Source: QNFN01 sp964195335 | Lineage (GTDB): Bacteria > Pseudomonadota > Gammaproteobacteria > QNFN01 | Length of the DNA stretch: 23,726 nt | Reading direction: 5' to 3' | Assembly: GCA_964195335.1 (NCBI GenBank) | Contig: CAXMPC010000191.1 | Location: forward strand, 1 to 23,726 | Part shown: positions 1-7,461 of the stretch, in pieces | How positions within the stretch are numbered: the stretch's first letter is position 1 | Layout: each line of letters begins with the position of its first letter | The notes under the pieces: model-generated | The model's database searches: none | The model's input: the letters and a program-made list of their open reading frames with translations, nothing else | Told to the model about the DNA's origin: nothing | Position numbers and translations under genes: made by a program

Positions 1-1407
1 ACGGCCAAGTTCCTGCAGCATTTGACGCGAGATGCGATTCAGCTTGTTGATGGTCTCGATCATGTGCACCGGAATACGGATGGTGCGCGCCTGGTCCGCG
101 ATCGAGCGGGTGATTGCCTGGCGAATCCACCAGGTGGCGTAGGTCGAGAACTTGTAGCCGCGGCGGTATTCGAACTTGTCGACTGCCTTCATCAGACCGA
201 TATTGCCTTCCTGAATGAGATCCAGGAACTGCAGGCCGCGGTTGGTGTACTTCTTGGCGATGGAGATCACCAGGCGCAGGTTGGCCTCGACCATCTCCTT
301 CTTGGCGCGCCGCGCCTTGGCCTCACCGAGGGACATGCGGCGGTTGACGTCGCGGATGTCGATCAGCGGCATGCGCGCCTGCTCTTCGAGAACGATCAGC
401 CGCTTCTGCTGCTTGAGGATCTCGACCTTGTTCTGCTTGAGCCCCTCGACGTACGGCTTGCGGCTGCGCAGGTGCTTGTCGAGCCACTTCGGGTTGGTCT
501 CGTTCTCGGGGAAGGTGTCGATGAACACCTTGCGCGACATGCCAGAGAGGTTGACGCAGCAGTGCAGGATGGCGCGCTCGTGGAGGCGCACCTGCCTCAT
601 GGTGATGCGTACGGCCTTGGCCAGCTGGTCCTTCAGCGGCATGGCCAGCTTCAGGCGCGGGATCAGCTCGGCCATCTGGACGCGCAGCTTGGCCGCCTTC
701 TCGGTGCGGAAGCCCTGTTTCTCGGCAGTCTTTTCGAACTGGGCGTAGACATCGCGCAGCTCGGCGAAGAAGGCCTTGACCTCTTCCGGGTCGGGCCCGG
801 TGGGACCGGCCTCTTCCTCTTCTTCCTTGTTGTTAGCGTTCTTGGCGCCCGCCTTGGTCACGCTGCCGGGCATCACCGGGGCGGCAATCTCTTCGTCGGG
901 ATCGGCAAAGCCGGTCATCAGGTCGGCGAGGCGGGTCTTCTCAGCCTCGACATTCTCGTAGATATCGAGGATGACGGCGGTCGCGGCCGGAAATTCGGAC
1001 AGCGCGGACAGCACCTTGCCGAGGCCGGCGTCGATACGCTTGGCGATCTCGATCTCGCCCTGTCGGGTCAGGAGCTCGACGGTGCCCATCTCGCGCATGT
1101 ACATGCGGACCGGGTCGGTGGTGCGGCCGAACTCGCTGTCGACCGTCGCCAGCGCGGCGGCGGCAGCCTCGGCGGCGTCCTCGTCGGGAGCCACCGAATC
1201 GCTCATGACCAGGGTATCGGCATCCGGGGCATTCTCGTGCACCGGGATCCCCATGTCATTGATCATGCTGATGATATCTTCGATCTGTTCAGGATCGACG
1301 ATTTCGTCAGGCAAGTGGTCGTTGACCTCCCCGTAGGTCAGGTAGCCCTGCTCCTTGCCGCGGGCAATGAGCTGCTTCAACTGGGACTGCTGCTGTTCCT
1401 GGTTCAT
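1..1407 (-). CDS. rpoD: RNA polymerase sigma-70 factor RpoD (3' end outside window)
   Basis: Housekeeping sigma factor that directs RNA polymerase to -35/-10 promoters. The 469 codons present start MNQEQQQSQLKQLIARGKEQ, the typical RpoD N-terminus (region 1.1). Region 1.2 contains DPVRMYMREMG. A variable non-conserved region follows with an acidic run (KEEEEEAG). Region 2 is complete, with NLRLVISIAKKYTNRGLQ, DLIQEGNIGLMKAVDKF and the -10 recognition and melting segment YKFSTYATWWIRQAITR. The sequence runs off the window just after the start of region 3; compared with the roughly 613-residue E. coli protein, the rest of region 3 and region 4 are missing only because of the cut. The ATG is chosen by homology. 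It lies 69 bases after dnaG, in the classical rpsU-dnaG-rpoD order, so it is probably cotranscribed; an extra promoter inside dnaG is known in E. coli but was not identified here. Confidence 0.98.
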   Translation of the reverse strand, partial: MNQEQQQSQLKQLIARGKEQGYLTYGEVNDHLPDEIVDPEQIEDIISMINDMGIPVHENAPDADTLVMSDSVAPDEDAAEAAAAALATVDSEFGRTTDPVRMYMREMGTVELLTRQGEIEIAKRIDAGLGKVLSALSEFPAATAVILDIYENVEAEKTRLADLMTGFADPDEEIAAPVMPGSVTKAGAKNANNKEEEEEAGPTGPDPEEVKAFFAELRDVYAQFEKTAEKQGFRTEKAAKLRVQMAELIPRLKLAMPLKDQLAKAVRITMRQVRLHERAILHCCVNLSGMSRKVFIDTFPENETNPKWLDKHLRSRKPYVEGLKQNKVEILKQQKRLIVLEEQARMPLIDIRDVNRRMSLGEAKARRAKKEMVEANLRLVISIAKKYTNRGLQFLDLIQEGNIGLMKAVDKFEYRRGYKFSTYATWWIRQAITRSIADQARTIRIPVHMIETINKLNRISRQMLQELGR

Positions 1408-1476
1408 AACGCTACCTGCCCCCGCTTGGCGGGAGCCAAATGTGAAAAGCAAACGACCATTGTACCTTGACTTGCC

Positions 1477-3243
1477 TCATCCATCCAAGCTAGGCCCGCT
1501 TTCCGCGGTTGTCCAGCCTGCATCCAGCAGGCGCAGCAACTCGTTCTTGCCTGCCTTGTCGAGGGTGCCGGCCGTGCTCTGCGCCAGCAACACCTCGAGC
1601 CGGGCCTCTCGCGCCAGGGCGTCGAGCTGGCGCACCGTGCCATCGAACTCCGACTCGACCCCTTCGTCCGACACCAGCTCTTCCCGCTCCAGCAGCCGAT
1701 GCAGATGACGCCCTTCAGGGTCGTCACGCCAGCGCTCGAGCAGCCCCGCCGTGCTAATCCCCGGCGCCTCGCGCAACTGCTCCAGGACGCGGACCAGCAA
1801 CTCGACGCCGGCCACCGGCACCGTCTCCCACCCTGCCGTGGACGCCACGCGCTCGGCCAGGGCGGGCCGGCGCAGCAACAGCGCGAGGGCGACACGCACC
1901 AGGGAGGGACCACCGCCCGTCCGTACCGGTTTCCGTACCGGGGCGACCGGTGACGGCTCGGGCTTAGCAATCAGCTTAGACAGTTTTTCGCCGGGCAGGT
2001 GGACCGCCTCGCCGAGACGCTCGATCAGCAGCTGGCGAAACACGCCCTCGGGTATCTTCGCCACCAGGGGCTTGGCCAGTTCGGCCAGGCGGGCGCGACC
2101 CTCGTCGCTGCCCATGTCGACCTGCCCGGAGAGCTCTTCGACCAGGTATTCCGACAGCGGCATGGCGTCGCCGAGGCGTGCCATGAACCCCTCCTGCCCC
2201 TCGGCCCGTATCAGGGAATCGGGATCTTCGCCCTCGGGCACGAACAGGAAACGCGCCTGGCGGCCATCGCGCTGCGACGACAGGGCCTGGTCGAGCGCCC
2301 GCCACGCCGCCTGGCGCCCGGCGCGATCGCCGTCGAAGCAGAAGATCACTTCGGGCGCGGCCCGGTAGAGGATGTCCAGATGCTCGGCCGTGGTGGCGGT
2401 GCCCAAGGTCGCCACCGCGAACTCGACGCCGTGCTGGGCCAGCGCGACCACGTCCATGTAGCCCTCGACCACCACCAGCCGGTCGAGCTGGCGCACCGCC
2501 GAACGCACCTCATGCAGGCCGTAGAGCTCGCGACCCTTGTGAAACAGCGGGCTCTCGGGCGAATTCATGTACTTGGCCGGGTCGTCAGCCAGGGTGCGGC
2601 CACCGAAGCCGACCACGCGCCCGCGCCGGTCACGGATCGGGAACATGATGCGGTCACGGAAGCGGTCGTAACCGCCCCCACTATCGCGCTCGATCAGCAG
2701 GCCGAGCTTGATCAGCCCCTCGCTGGCGCGCTCGCCGAGGGCCTCCCGCAGGCCGTCCCAGCCGGGCGGCGCAAAGCCGAGACCGAAGCGGGCTGCCGTC
2801 GGTCCGTCGACACCACGCGCCTTGAGATAGTCGACCGCCCGCGCCTTGTCCTTGTGTTCACAAAGCTGGCGCTGGTAGTAAGCATTTACTTTCTCGAGCA
2901 GGGTGCGGAGGTCGTCGAGCCCACGGTCCGGCGCCGGCCCGGCCTCGTGCGGCACTTCGAGGCCGACCGAGCGGGCCAGATCCTCGACCGCGTCGGGGAA
3001 CTCCAGCCGCTCGTACTCCATCATGAAGGAGATGGCGGTGCCATGCGCGCCGCAACCGAAGCAGTGGTAGAACTGCTTCGACGGGCTGACGGTGAACGAC
3101 GGGGTTTTTTCGTCGTGAAACGGGCAGCGCGCCTGGTATTCCTTGCCCGCCTTGCGCAGCGTCACGCGCGCGTCGATCACCGAGACGATGTCGACCCGGG
3201 CCAGGAGTTCGTCGATGAAGGTTTGCGGGATCAGTCCCGCCAT
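1477..3243 (-). CDS. dnaG: DNA primase DnaG
   Basis: Synthesises RNA primers for Okazaki fragments and replication start, working with the replicative helicase DnaB. The 588 residues match the family length. The N-terminal CHC2 zinc-binding domain has C40, H43, C61 and C64 (CPFHDEKTPSF and FYHCFGCGAHG). The central catalytic core has YMNSPESPLFHKG near 225-237 and a Toprim fold with E260 (VVVEGYMDV) and the metal-binding acidic pair D304/D306 (FCFDGDRAGRQAA). The C-terminal part, after about residue 450, is the less conserved helicase-binding region. It sits between yqeY (67-base gap) and rpoD (69-base gap) on the same strand, as expected for the macromolecular-synthesis operon. The start MAGLIPQTFIDELL is conserved in the family. 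Confidence 0.98.
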   Translation of the reverse strand: MAGLIPQTFIDELLARVDIVSVIDARVTLRKAGKEYQARCPFHDEKTPSFTVSPSKQFYHCFGCGAHGTAISFMMEYERLEFPDAVEDLARSVGLEVPHEAGPAPDRGLDDLRTLLEKVNAYYQRQLCEHKDKARAVDYLKARGVDGPTAARFGLGFAPPGWDGLREALGERASEGLIKLGLLIERDSGGGYDRFRDRIMFPIRDRRGRVVGFGGRTLADDPAKYMNSPESPLFHKGRELYGLHEVRSAVRQLDRLVVVEGYMDVVALAQHGVEFAVATLGTATTAEHLDILYRAAPEVIFCFDGDRAGRQAAWRALDQALSSQRDGRQARFLFVPEGEDPDSLIRAEGQEGFMARLGDAMPLSEYLVEELSGQVDMGSDEGRARLAELAKPLVAKIPEGVFRQLLIERLGEAVHLPGEKLSKLIAKPEPSPVAPVRKPVRTGGGPSLVRVALALLLRRPALAERVASTAGWETVPVAGVELLVRVLEQLREAPGISTAGLLERWRDDPEGRHLHRLLEREELVSDEGVESEFDGTVRQLDALAREARLEVLLAQSTAGTLDKAGKNELLRLLDAGWTTAESGPSLDG

Positions 3244-3310
3244 TGGTCACGCCCCGCCAGGAATTCAGTCAAAGATAGCGGTCGCGGTGCTTCCCGTCGC
3301 GGGAACGCGT

Positions 3311-3772
3311 TCAGGAAGCGAGACGCGCCTTGACGGTGGCGCTGACCGCGCCCATGTCGGCGCGACCCTCGAGGCGGCTCTTGAGCAGCCCCATCACCTT
3401 GCCCATGTCGCGCATCGAGCTGGCACCGACCTCGGCCACGGCGGCGTCGATGGCGGCCGTGACGGCAGCCTCGTCCAGGGCCTCGGGCATGTAGGTGGCG
3501 ATAATTTCGAGTTCGAAGCGTTCCTGGTCGGCCAGGTCTTCGCGCTCGGCAGCCTTGTACTGCTCGATCGAGTCACGACGCTGCTTGGTCATCTTCTGCA
3601 GCACGCCGACGATGCCGGCGTCGTCGAGTTCGACCCGTTCGTCGATCTCACGCTGCTTGAAAGCCGCCATGATCAGGCGGATGACGGAAAGACGTGGACG
3701 GTCACCCTGACGCAGGGCGTCCTTCATCTCTTCGTGAATGCGTTCCTTAAGGGATAAAGGAACGTCGCTCAT
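3311..3772 (-). CDS. yqeY: GatB/YqeY domain protein
   Basis: 153-residue YqeY-family protein. It resembles the C-terminal tRNA-binding YqeY domain of the amidotransferase subunit GatB, but stand-alone YqeY proteins have no firmly established function. Recognisable segments are LSLKERIHEEMKDALRQGD, RLSVIRLIMAAFKQREID, the central QRRDSIEQYKAAEREDLADQE, and the C-terminal MRDMGKVMGLLKSRLEGRAD, which is close to the GKVM motif typical of the family. Its ATG overlaps the rpsU stop codon by 4 bases (ATGA), so it is probably translationally coupled to rpsU. It lies between rpsU and dnaG, an arrangement found in many bacteria though not in E. coli. Confidence 0.95.
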   Translation of the reverse strand: MSDVPLSLKERIHEEMKDALRQGDRPRLSVIRLIMAAFKQREIDERVELDDAGIVGVLQKMTKQRRDSIEQYKAAEREDLADQERFELEIIATYMPEALDEAAVTAAIDAAVAEVGASSMRDMGKVMGLLKSRLEGRADMGAVSATVKARLAS

Positions 3773-4041
3773 CTACGACCGCGACCACCCCGGCCACGTG
3801 GCGGCACGGCGACGGGACGGGCCCCGACGCGGTTCTGTTCCATGCGCTCCCGGGCCTTGGCGAGCTTCTTCGCGTAACGCTTGACCGCAGCGGCGGCCTT
3901 GCGCTTGCGAATCGAGGTCGGCTTTTCGTAAAACTCGCGGCGGCGGGTCTCTGACAGGACACCGGCCTTCTCGCATGCGCGCTTGAAGCGGCGCAGCGCG
4001 ACCTCGAAGTTCTCATTTTCCTTGACGCGTACGGTTGGCAT
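3769..4041 (-). CDS. rpsU: 30S ribosomal protein S21, with long basic C-terminal tail
   Basis: Small-subunit ribosomal protein S21, near the platform and the anti-Shine-Dalgarno end of 16S rRNA. The first ~65 residues match the family closely (MPTVRVKENENFEVALRRFK, CEKAGVLSETRRREFYEKP, then a Lys/Arg-rich helix with AVKRYAKKLAKARER). E. coli S21 has 71 residues; this one has 90. It ends in a tail rich in Arg, Gly and Pro (PRGRGGRGRR). The tail is in frame up to the TGA that overlaps the yqeY start, so it is a real extension if the base calls are right. First gene of the operon; an AGAGGAAAG purine run lies about 12 bases before the ATG, and a TTTACA/TAGAAT promoter lies about 55-80 bases upstream. 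Confidence 0.96.
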   Translation of the reverse strand: MPTVRVKENENFEVALRRFKRACEKAGVLSETRRREFYEKPTSIRKRKAAAAVKRYAKKLAKARERMEQNRVGARPVAVPPRGRGGRGRR

Positions 4042-4094
4042 GCCTGTGGCTTTCCTCTACTCGCTCGCCGGCATTACGCCGACAGAAAAGCGGC

Positions 4095-4123
4095 ATTCTA
4101 TAGCCGCCCACCACGGCTGTAAA
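4095..4123 (-). promoter_or_regulatory. Sigma70-type promoter of the rpsU operon
   Basis: On the minus strand TTTACA (4118-4123) is separated by exactly 17 bases from TAGAAT (4095-4100). Each hexamer is one or two mismatches from consensus, and it lies directly upstream of rpsU, giving a leader of about 45-50 bases. Predicted by eye, not tested. Confidence 0.6.
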
Positions 4124-4165
4124 GCCGCCCTTGCACCGCCGCACCGGGCGCGGGAAACTCCCGCC

Positions 4166-5194
4166 ATGAATGTTCTCGGCATCGAGACCTCCTGCGACGA
4201 GACCGGCGTCGCCGTCTACGACGGTGCGCGCGGCGTCCTGCTTGGCCATGCCCTGCACAGCCAGGTCGCGCTGCACGCCGACTACGGCGGCGTAGTCCCG
4301 GAGCTCGCCTCGCGCGACCACGTGCGCAAAACCCTGCCGCTGGTCGAGCGGGTGCTGGACGAGGCCGGGCTCGACGGCCGCGAACTCGACGGCGTCGCCT
4401 ACACCGCCGGACCCGGCCTGGTGGGGGCCCTGCTGGTCGGCGCGGTGGTGGCCCGCGGCCTTGCCTGGGGCTGGGGCGTGCCGGCGCTCGCCGTGCATCA
4501 CATGGAGGGGCACCTGCTGGCGCCGCTGATGGAGGCCGACCCGCCGGCCTTTCCATTCATCGCCCTGCTGGTTTCGGGCGGCCACACCCAGCTGATCGAG
4601 GTCGACGGACTCGGCAGCTACCGGCTGCTAGGCGACACCCGCGACGACGCCGTCGGCGAGGCGTTCGACAAGACCGCGAAACTGCTCGGCCTCGGCTATC
4701 CGGGTGGCCCGGCACTGGCCAACCTGGCCGATCACGGCAACCCCGACCGATTCACCTTCCCGCGGCCGATGACCAATCGCCCCGGGCTCGATTTCAGCTT
4801 CAGCGGCCTCAAGACCCACGCCCTGGTGACGCTGCGCGGCCTCGATCCTGACGACGCCACGGCACGCGCCGACGTCGCCCGGGCCTTCCAGGACGCGGCG
4901 GTCGAGACGCTGGCGATCAAGTGCCGGCGGGCACTGCGCGAGACCGGGCTGAACACCCTGGTGGTGGCCGGCGGGGTCGGCGCCAACCGGGCACTGCGGG
5001 CGCGGCTGGAGGAGATCGCCGCGGCCGAGGGCGGGGTCGCCCGCTATCCGCGACTGGAGTTCTGCACCGATAACGGCGCCATGATCGCCCACGTCGGGGC
5101 GCTGCGCCTGGCTGCCGGCGAAGCGCCGACGGCGGAACTTGCGGTGCGCCCACGCTGGCCTCTCGACACCCTGCACCCTCCGGCGGCGGCCTGA
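4166..5194 (+). CDS. tsaD: tRNA N6-adenosine threonylcarbamoyltransferase TsaD
   Basis: Transfers the threonylcarbamoyl group from threonylcarbamoyl-AMP to A37 of ANN-decoding tRNAs (t6A), acting with TsaB and TsaE. The 342 residues match the usual length. Seen: N-terminal MNVLGIETSCDETGVAVYD, PELASRDHVRK, the iron-binding HHMEGH motif (HxxxH) near residues 110-115, the nucleotide-binding LLVSGGHTQL, and the C-terminal VAGGVGANRALR and CTDNGAMIA. The frame is open about 180 bases further upstream, but the conserved N-terminus fixes the ATG at 4166. Divergent from rpsU, the common arrangement in gammaproteobacteria; followed by a repeat-bearing spacer. Confidence 0.97.
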   Translation: MNVLGIETSCDETGVAVYDGARGVLLGHALHSQVALHADYGGVVPELASRDHVRKTLPLVERVLDEAGLDGRELDGVAYTAGPGLVGALLVGAVVARGLAWGWGVPALAVHHMEGHLLAPLMEADPPAFPFIALLVSGGHTQLIEVDGLGSYRLLGDTRDDAVGEAFDKTAKLLGLGYPGGPALANLADHGNPDRFTFPRPMTNRPGLDFSFSGLKTHALVTLRGLDPDDATARADVARAFQDAAVETLAIKCRRALRETGLNTLVVAGGVGANRALRARLEEIAAAEGGVARYPRLEFCTDNGAMIAHVGALRLAAGEAPTAELAVRPRWPLDTLHPPAAA

Positions 5195-5240
5195 GCCCGG
5201 CCGCTACCAGGTTTTTACCCGCTGGCCGTAATCTCTTCCG

Positions 5241-5314
5241 GTAGGAGCGGCCCTTGGCCGCGATTCGGCGGTGCCGACGGAAACGCCCATCGGGCCGAGG
5301 GCGGCCCTCCTACA
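5241..5314. repeat. REP/BIME-like palindromic unit 1
   Basis: A 74-base inverted unit opening with GTAGGAGCGGCC and closing with GGCCCTCCTACA. Each half starts (read inward) with a GTAG tetranucleotide followed by a short GC hairpin, as in REP elements. The left half forms GCGGCC/GGCCGC around a short loop; the right half forms GGGCCG-AGGG-CGGCCC. The right half (5286-5314) is a 29-base block found unchanged at three other places in the window. It lies after the tsaD stop codon; 5195-5240 before it shows nothing recognisable. Confidence 0.85.
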
Positions 5315-5338
5315 GAAAAACCTCTCCGGCTCATCTTC

Positions 5339-5432
5339 TGTAGGAGCGGCGCCTTTATGCCCTTCAGGGTGCCCGCCGTGATACGGCCTCGCCATGACCA
5401 CCGCCCATCGGGCCGAGGGCGGCCCTCCTACA
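5339..5432. repeat. REP/BIME-like palindromic unit 2
   Basis: Second copy of the same family: TGTAGGAGCGGCGCC at the left, and the invariant 29-base right half at 5404-5432. The middle is longer and diverged (5354-5403) compared with unit 1. The unit ends 6 bases before the plsY stop codon, so it lies in the 3' region of both converging genes tsaD and plsY and could serve as a shared transcription end or mRNA-stabilising structure (inference). Confidence 0.82.
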
Positions 5433-5438
5433 GGCGGC

Positions 5439-6029
5439 TCACTTCTGGCCGATCTTCGGCTCCTCGCCGGCGAGCAGGCGGCGGATGTTGGCCTGGTGGC
5501 GCCAGAACAGCAGCACGGTCATCACGCCGCAGGCCAGGGCCGGCTCCAGCGAGCCGAAGCGCCAGGCGACCCAGGCCGGCGCCAGCGCCGTGGCGACCAG
5601 TGCCGACAGCGACGAGTAGCGGCTCAGGAACGCAACCACCAGCCAGGTGACGACCGTGGCCAGGCCGACGACCCAGTCGAGGCCGATCAGCACGCCGAAC
5701 GCCGTCGCCACCCCCTTGCCGCCCTGGAAACGGAAGAAGACCGGGTAGAGGTGACCGAGGAAGGCGGCGAGGCCGACCAGCGCGAGCTGCGCCGGGGGGA
5801 GTTCCAGGAGATGCGCCACCAGCACCGGCAGCAGCCCCTTGAGCAGGTCGCCGGCCAGCGTGACGGCGGCCAGCTTCTTGCCACCGAGGCGCAGGACGTT
5901 GGTTGCGCCGGGATTGCCGGAACCGCCTTGGCGTGGATCGGGCAGGCCGGCAAGGCGGCAGACGATGATGGCGCTGGAGACCGACCCGAGCAGGTAGGCG
6001 ACCAGCACGAGGATGTGACCGGTAGACAT
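5439..6029 (-). CDS. plsY: Glycerol-3-phosphate acyltransferase PlsY
   Basis: Integral membrane enzyme that transfers the acyl group of acyl-phosphate (made by PlsX) to glycerol-3-phosphate, giving lysophosphatidic acid at the start of phospholipid synthesis. 196 residues with several hydrophobic segments. All three family motifs are present: GSGNPGATNVLR near 36-47, GHLYPVFFRFQGGKGVATA near 92-110, and SRYSSLSAL followed by RHQANIRRLLAGEE near 177-190. The frame extends 14 codons upstream, but MSTGHILVLVAYLLGS at 6029 gives the usual N-terminus just before the first membrane segment. Divergent from folB with an 88-base gap, the same neighbourhood as in E. coli. Confidence 0.96.
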   Translation of the reverse strand: MSTGHILVLVAYLLGSVSSAIIVCRLAGLPDPRQGGSGNPGATNVLRLGGKKLAAVTLAGDLLKGLLPVLVAHLLELPPAQLALVGLAAFLGHLYPVFFRFQGGKGVATAFGVLIGLDWVVGLATVVTWLVVAFLSRYSSLSALVATALAPAWVAWRFGSLEPALACGVMTVLLFWRHQANIRRLLAGEEPKIGQK

Positions 6030-6081
6030 CGCGGCATCTTCAACGGCCCGGCGCGACCCGGTCAAGGGCAATCTGATCCGC

Positions 6082-6087
6082 TATAGT
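6082..6087 (+). promoter_or_regulatory. Probable -10 element for folB
   Basis: TATAGT sits 30 bases before the folB ATG in the short plsY/folB divergent spacer. The position 17 bases upstream (CGGTCA, 6059-6064) is only a weak -35 match. Prediction by eye. Confidence 0.4.
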
Positions 6088-6117
6088 GACCCTCGATTCA
6101 GACTGGGGCCCGCGGAC

Positions 6118-6474
6118 ATGGACCGTATTTTCCTGCGCGACCTGCGCGTCGAGACCATCATCGGCATCTACGACTGGGAGCGCGAGACACCGCAGACGGT
6201 CAGCATCGATCTGGAGCTGGCCACCGACGTCGCCCGCGCCGCGCAGAGCGACGACATCGCCGACGCCCTCGACTACAAGCAGATTGCCAAGCGGTTGATC
6301 GCCTTCGTCGGCGAGAGCCGTTTCCAGCTGGTGGAGACACTGGCCGAGCGCATCGCCGCCCTCCTGCGCGAGGAGTTCGGCGTGGCGTGGGTCAAGGTCA
6401 CGGTCAACAAGGGCGAGGCGATCCGCGGCGCCAGCGCGGTCGGCATCGAGATCGAGCGCGGCCAGCCCGGCTGA
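6118..6474 (+). CDS. folB: Dihydroneopterin aldolase FolB
   Basis: Cytosolic enzyme of folate synthesis that splits 7,8-dihydroneopterin to 6-hydroxymethyl-7,8-dihydropterin and glycolaldehyde. 118 residues, normal length. It opens MDRIFLRDLRVETIIGIYDW with the conserved E21 of the active site. Y53 (ADALDYKQIAK) and K98 (VTVNKGEA) stand at the positions of the catalytic Tyr and Lys of the E. coli enzyme, and FQLVETLAERIA matches the conserved LVE segment. folK begins only 2 bases after its stop codon, so consecutive pathway steps are coupled in one transcript. Confidence 0.96.
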   Translation: MDRIFLRDLRVETIIGIYDWERETPQTVSIDLELATDVARAAQSDDIADALDYKQIAKRLIAFVGESRFQLVETLAERIAALLREEFGVAWVKVTVNKGEAIRGASAVGIEIERGQPG

Positions 6475-6476
6475 CA

Positions 6477-6977
6477 ATGGCCGAGATCTTCGTCAGCCTC
6501 GGCAGCAATATCGACCGCGACCATCACCTGCGCCGGGCTGCCACCGCGCTGCGCGAGGCCTTCGCCGGCATCGCCCTGTCGCCGGTCTACGAGAGCGCCG
6601 CCTTCGGTTTCGACGGGCCACCGTTCTACAACGCCGTGGCCCGCGCCGAGACCGGACTCGAGCTCGACGCCGTGCTCGGCGAACTGCGCCGGATAGAGGA
6701 TGCCCAGGGTCGCGTGCGCCACGCCGACAGCTTCCACTCGCGCACCCTCGATCTCGACCTGCTGCTCTACGACGACCTGGTACTGGAGACCCCGACCGTG
6801 GCCCTGCCGCGCGACGAGATCTTGCGCCACGCCTTCGTCCTCGCCCCCCTGGCCGATCTCGCCGCGGAACAGCGCCACCCGGTCAGCGGGGTGAGTTACG
6901 CCGACCTCTGGGCCGGTTTCGACCAGGCCAAACAGCCGCTGATGCGGGTCGCGTTCAACTGGTGGGCGGCGGCGTGA
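6477..6977 (+). CDS. folK: 6-hydroxymethyl-7,8-dihydropterin pyrophosphokinase FolK
   Basis: Transfers pyrophosphate from ATP to 6-hydroxymethyl-dihydropterin, the step after FolB. 166 residues. Seen: N-terminal IFVSLGSNI, LSPVYESAAFGF and PPFYNAVARAET for the pterin pocket, and the HSRTLDLDLLLYDD signature near 87-100 with the Mg-binding D92 and D94. The ATG is 2 bases after the folB stop codon. The 3' end overlaps the next gene by GTGA. Confidence 0.96.
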   Translation: MAEIFVSLGSNIDRDHHLRRAATALREAFAGIALSPVYESAAFGFDGPPFYNAVARAETGLELDAVLGELRRIEDAQGRVRHADSFHSRTLDLDLLLYDDLVLETPTVALPRDEILRHAFVLAPLADLAAEQRHPVSGVSYADLWAGFDQAKQPLMRVAFNWWAAA

Positions 6978-7288
6978 AGCGGGTCTACGGCAGCGACGAC
7001 CGGATGCTCATCGGTCACCTGCGCGAGGTGCTCGAGGGTCACGACATCGACTGCATGGTCCGCAACGACTACCTCGGGGGCGGCGCCGGGGAACTGCCGC
7101 CGAACGAGTGCTGGCCCGAGCTGTGGGTGGTCGAGACGGCCGACTGGGAACGGGCGCGGAAACTGGTCGAGGCCCAGCTCGGCCCGGGCATGACCACGCC
7201 CTGGACCTGCCCCGGCTGCAGCGAAACGATCGAGGGGCAATTCGCGCAGTGCTGGCACTGCGGCCACAAGGCGCCGGAGGAGGCGTGA
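6974..7288 (+). CDS. DUF2007-like protein with C-terminal zinc ribbon
   Basis: Small cytosolic protein, function unknown. The first ~65 residues (KRVYGSDDRMLIGHLREVLE, then IDCMVRNDYLGGGAGELPP, then ELWVVETADWERARKLVE) look like the DUF2007 fold, a small ferredoxin-like domain sometimes called a putative signal-transducing domain. The tail carries two CxxC pairs (C79/C82 and C93/C96, CPGC...CWHC), a zinc ribbon. I place the start at GTG 6974, giving 104 residues, because it overlaps the folK stop codon by 4 bases (GTGA). An in-frame GTG at 6962 would add 4 residues. No ligand or partner can be inferred; the tight overlap suggests cotranslation with folK, not necessarily a folate role. Confidence 0.82.
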   Translation: MKRVYGSDDRMLIGHLREVLEGHDIDCMVRNDYLGGGAGELPPNECWPELWVVETADWERARKLVEAQLGPGMTTPWTCPGCSETIEGQFAQCWHCGHKAPEEA

Positions 7289-7290
7289 AG

Positions 7291-7362
7291 GGCTGACGCC
7301 TACGCCGCGATCCGGCCGTGCCGTCCCGAAAGCCCATCGGGCCGAGGGCGGCCCTCCTACAC
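7291..7362. repeat. REP/BIME-like unit 3 (left arm degraded)
   Basis: Same family as the units near 5241 and 5339. The invariant 29-base right half is at 7333-7361. The left half keeps GCCTACGCCGCGATCCGG but has lost the GTAG head. It begins just after the stop codon of the zinc-ribbon gene. Confidence 0.8.
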
Positions 7363-7372
7363 GCACAACACC

Positions 7373-7449
7373 TGTAGAAGCGGCGCCTACGCCGCGATCC
7401 GGCCGTGCCATCCCGAACGCCCCATCGGGCCGAGGGCGGCCCTCCTACA
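7373..7449. repeat. REP/BIME-like unit 4
   Basis: Nearly complete unit: TGTAGAAGCGGCGCCTACGC at the left (hairpin GCGGCG-CCTA-CGCCGC), and the invariant right half at 7421-7449. It is offset 87-88 bases from unit 3, with which it shares the middle segment CCGCGATCCGGCCGTGCC, so units 3 and 4 look like a tandem duplication. Confidence 0.85.
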
Positions 7450-7461
7450 CGCACGACCACC

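Noticed and set aside
22..1470. 482-codon open frame on the plus strand
   Set aside because: It lies antisense to rpoD, whose protein is unmistakable. The long frame is a by-product of high GC codon bias.
1999..3333. 444-codon plus-strand open frame
   Set aside because: Antisense to dnaG with intact zinc and Toprim motifs; its translation has no recognisable domain.
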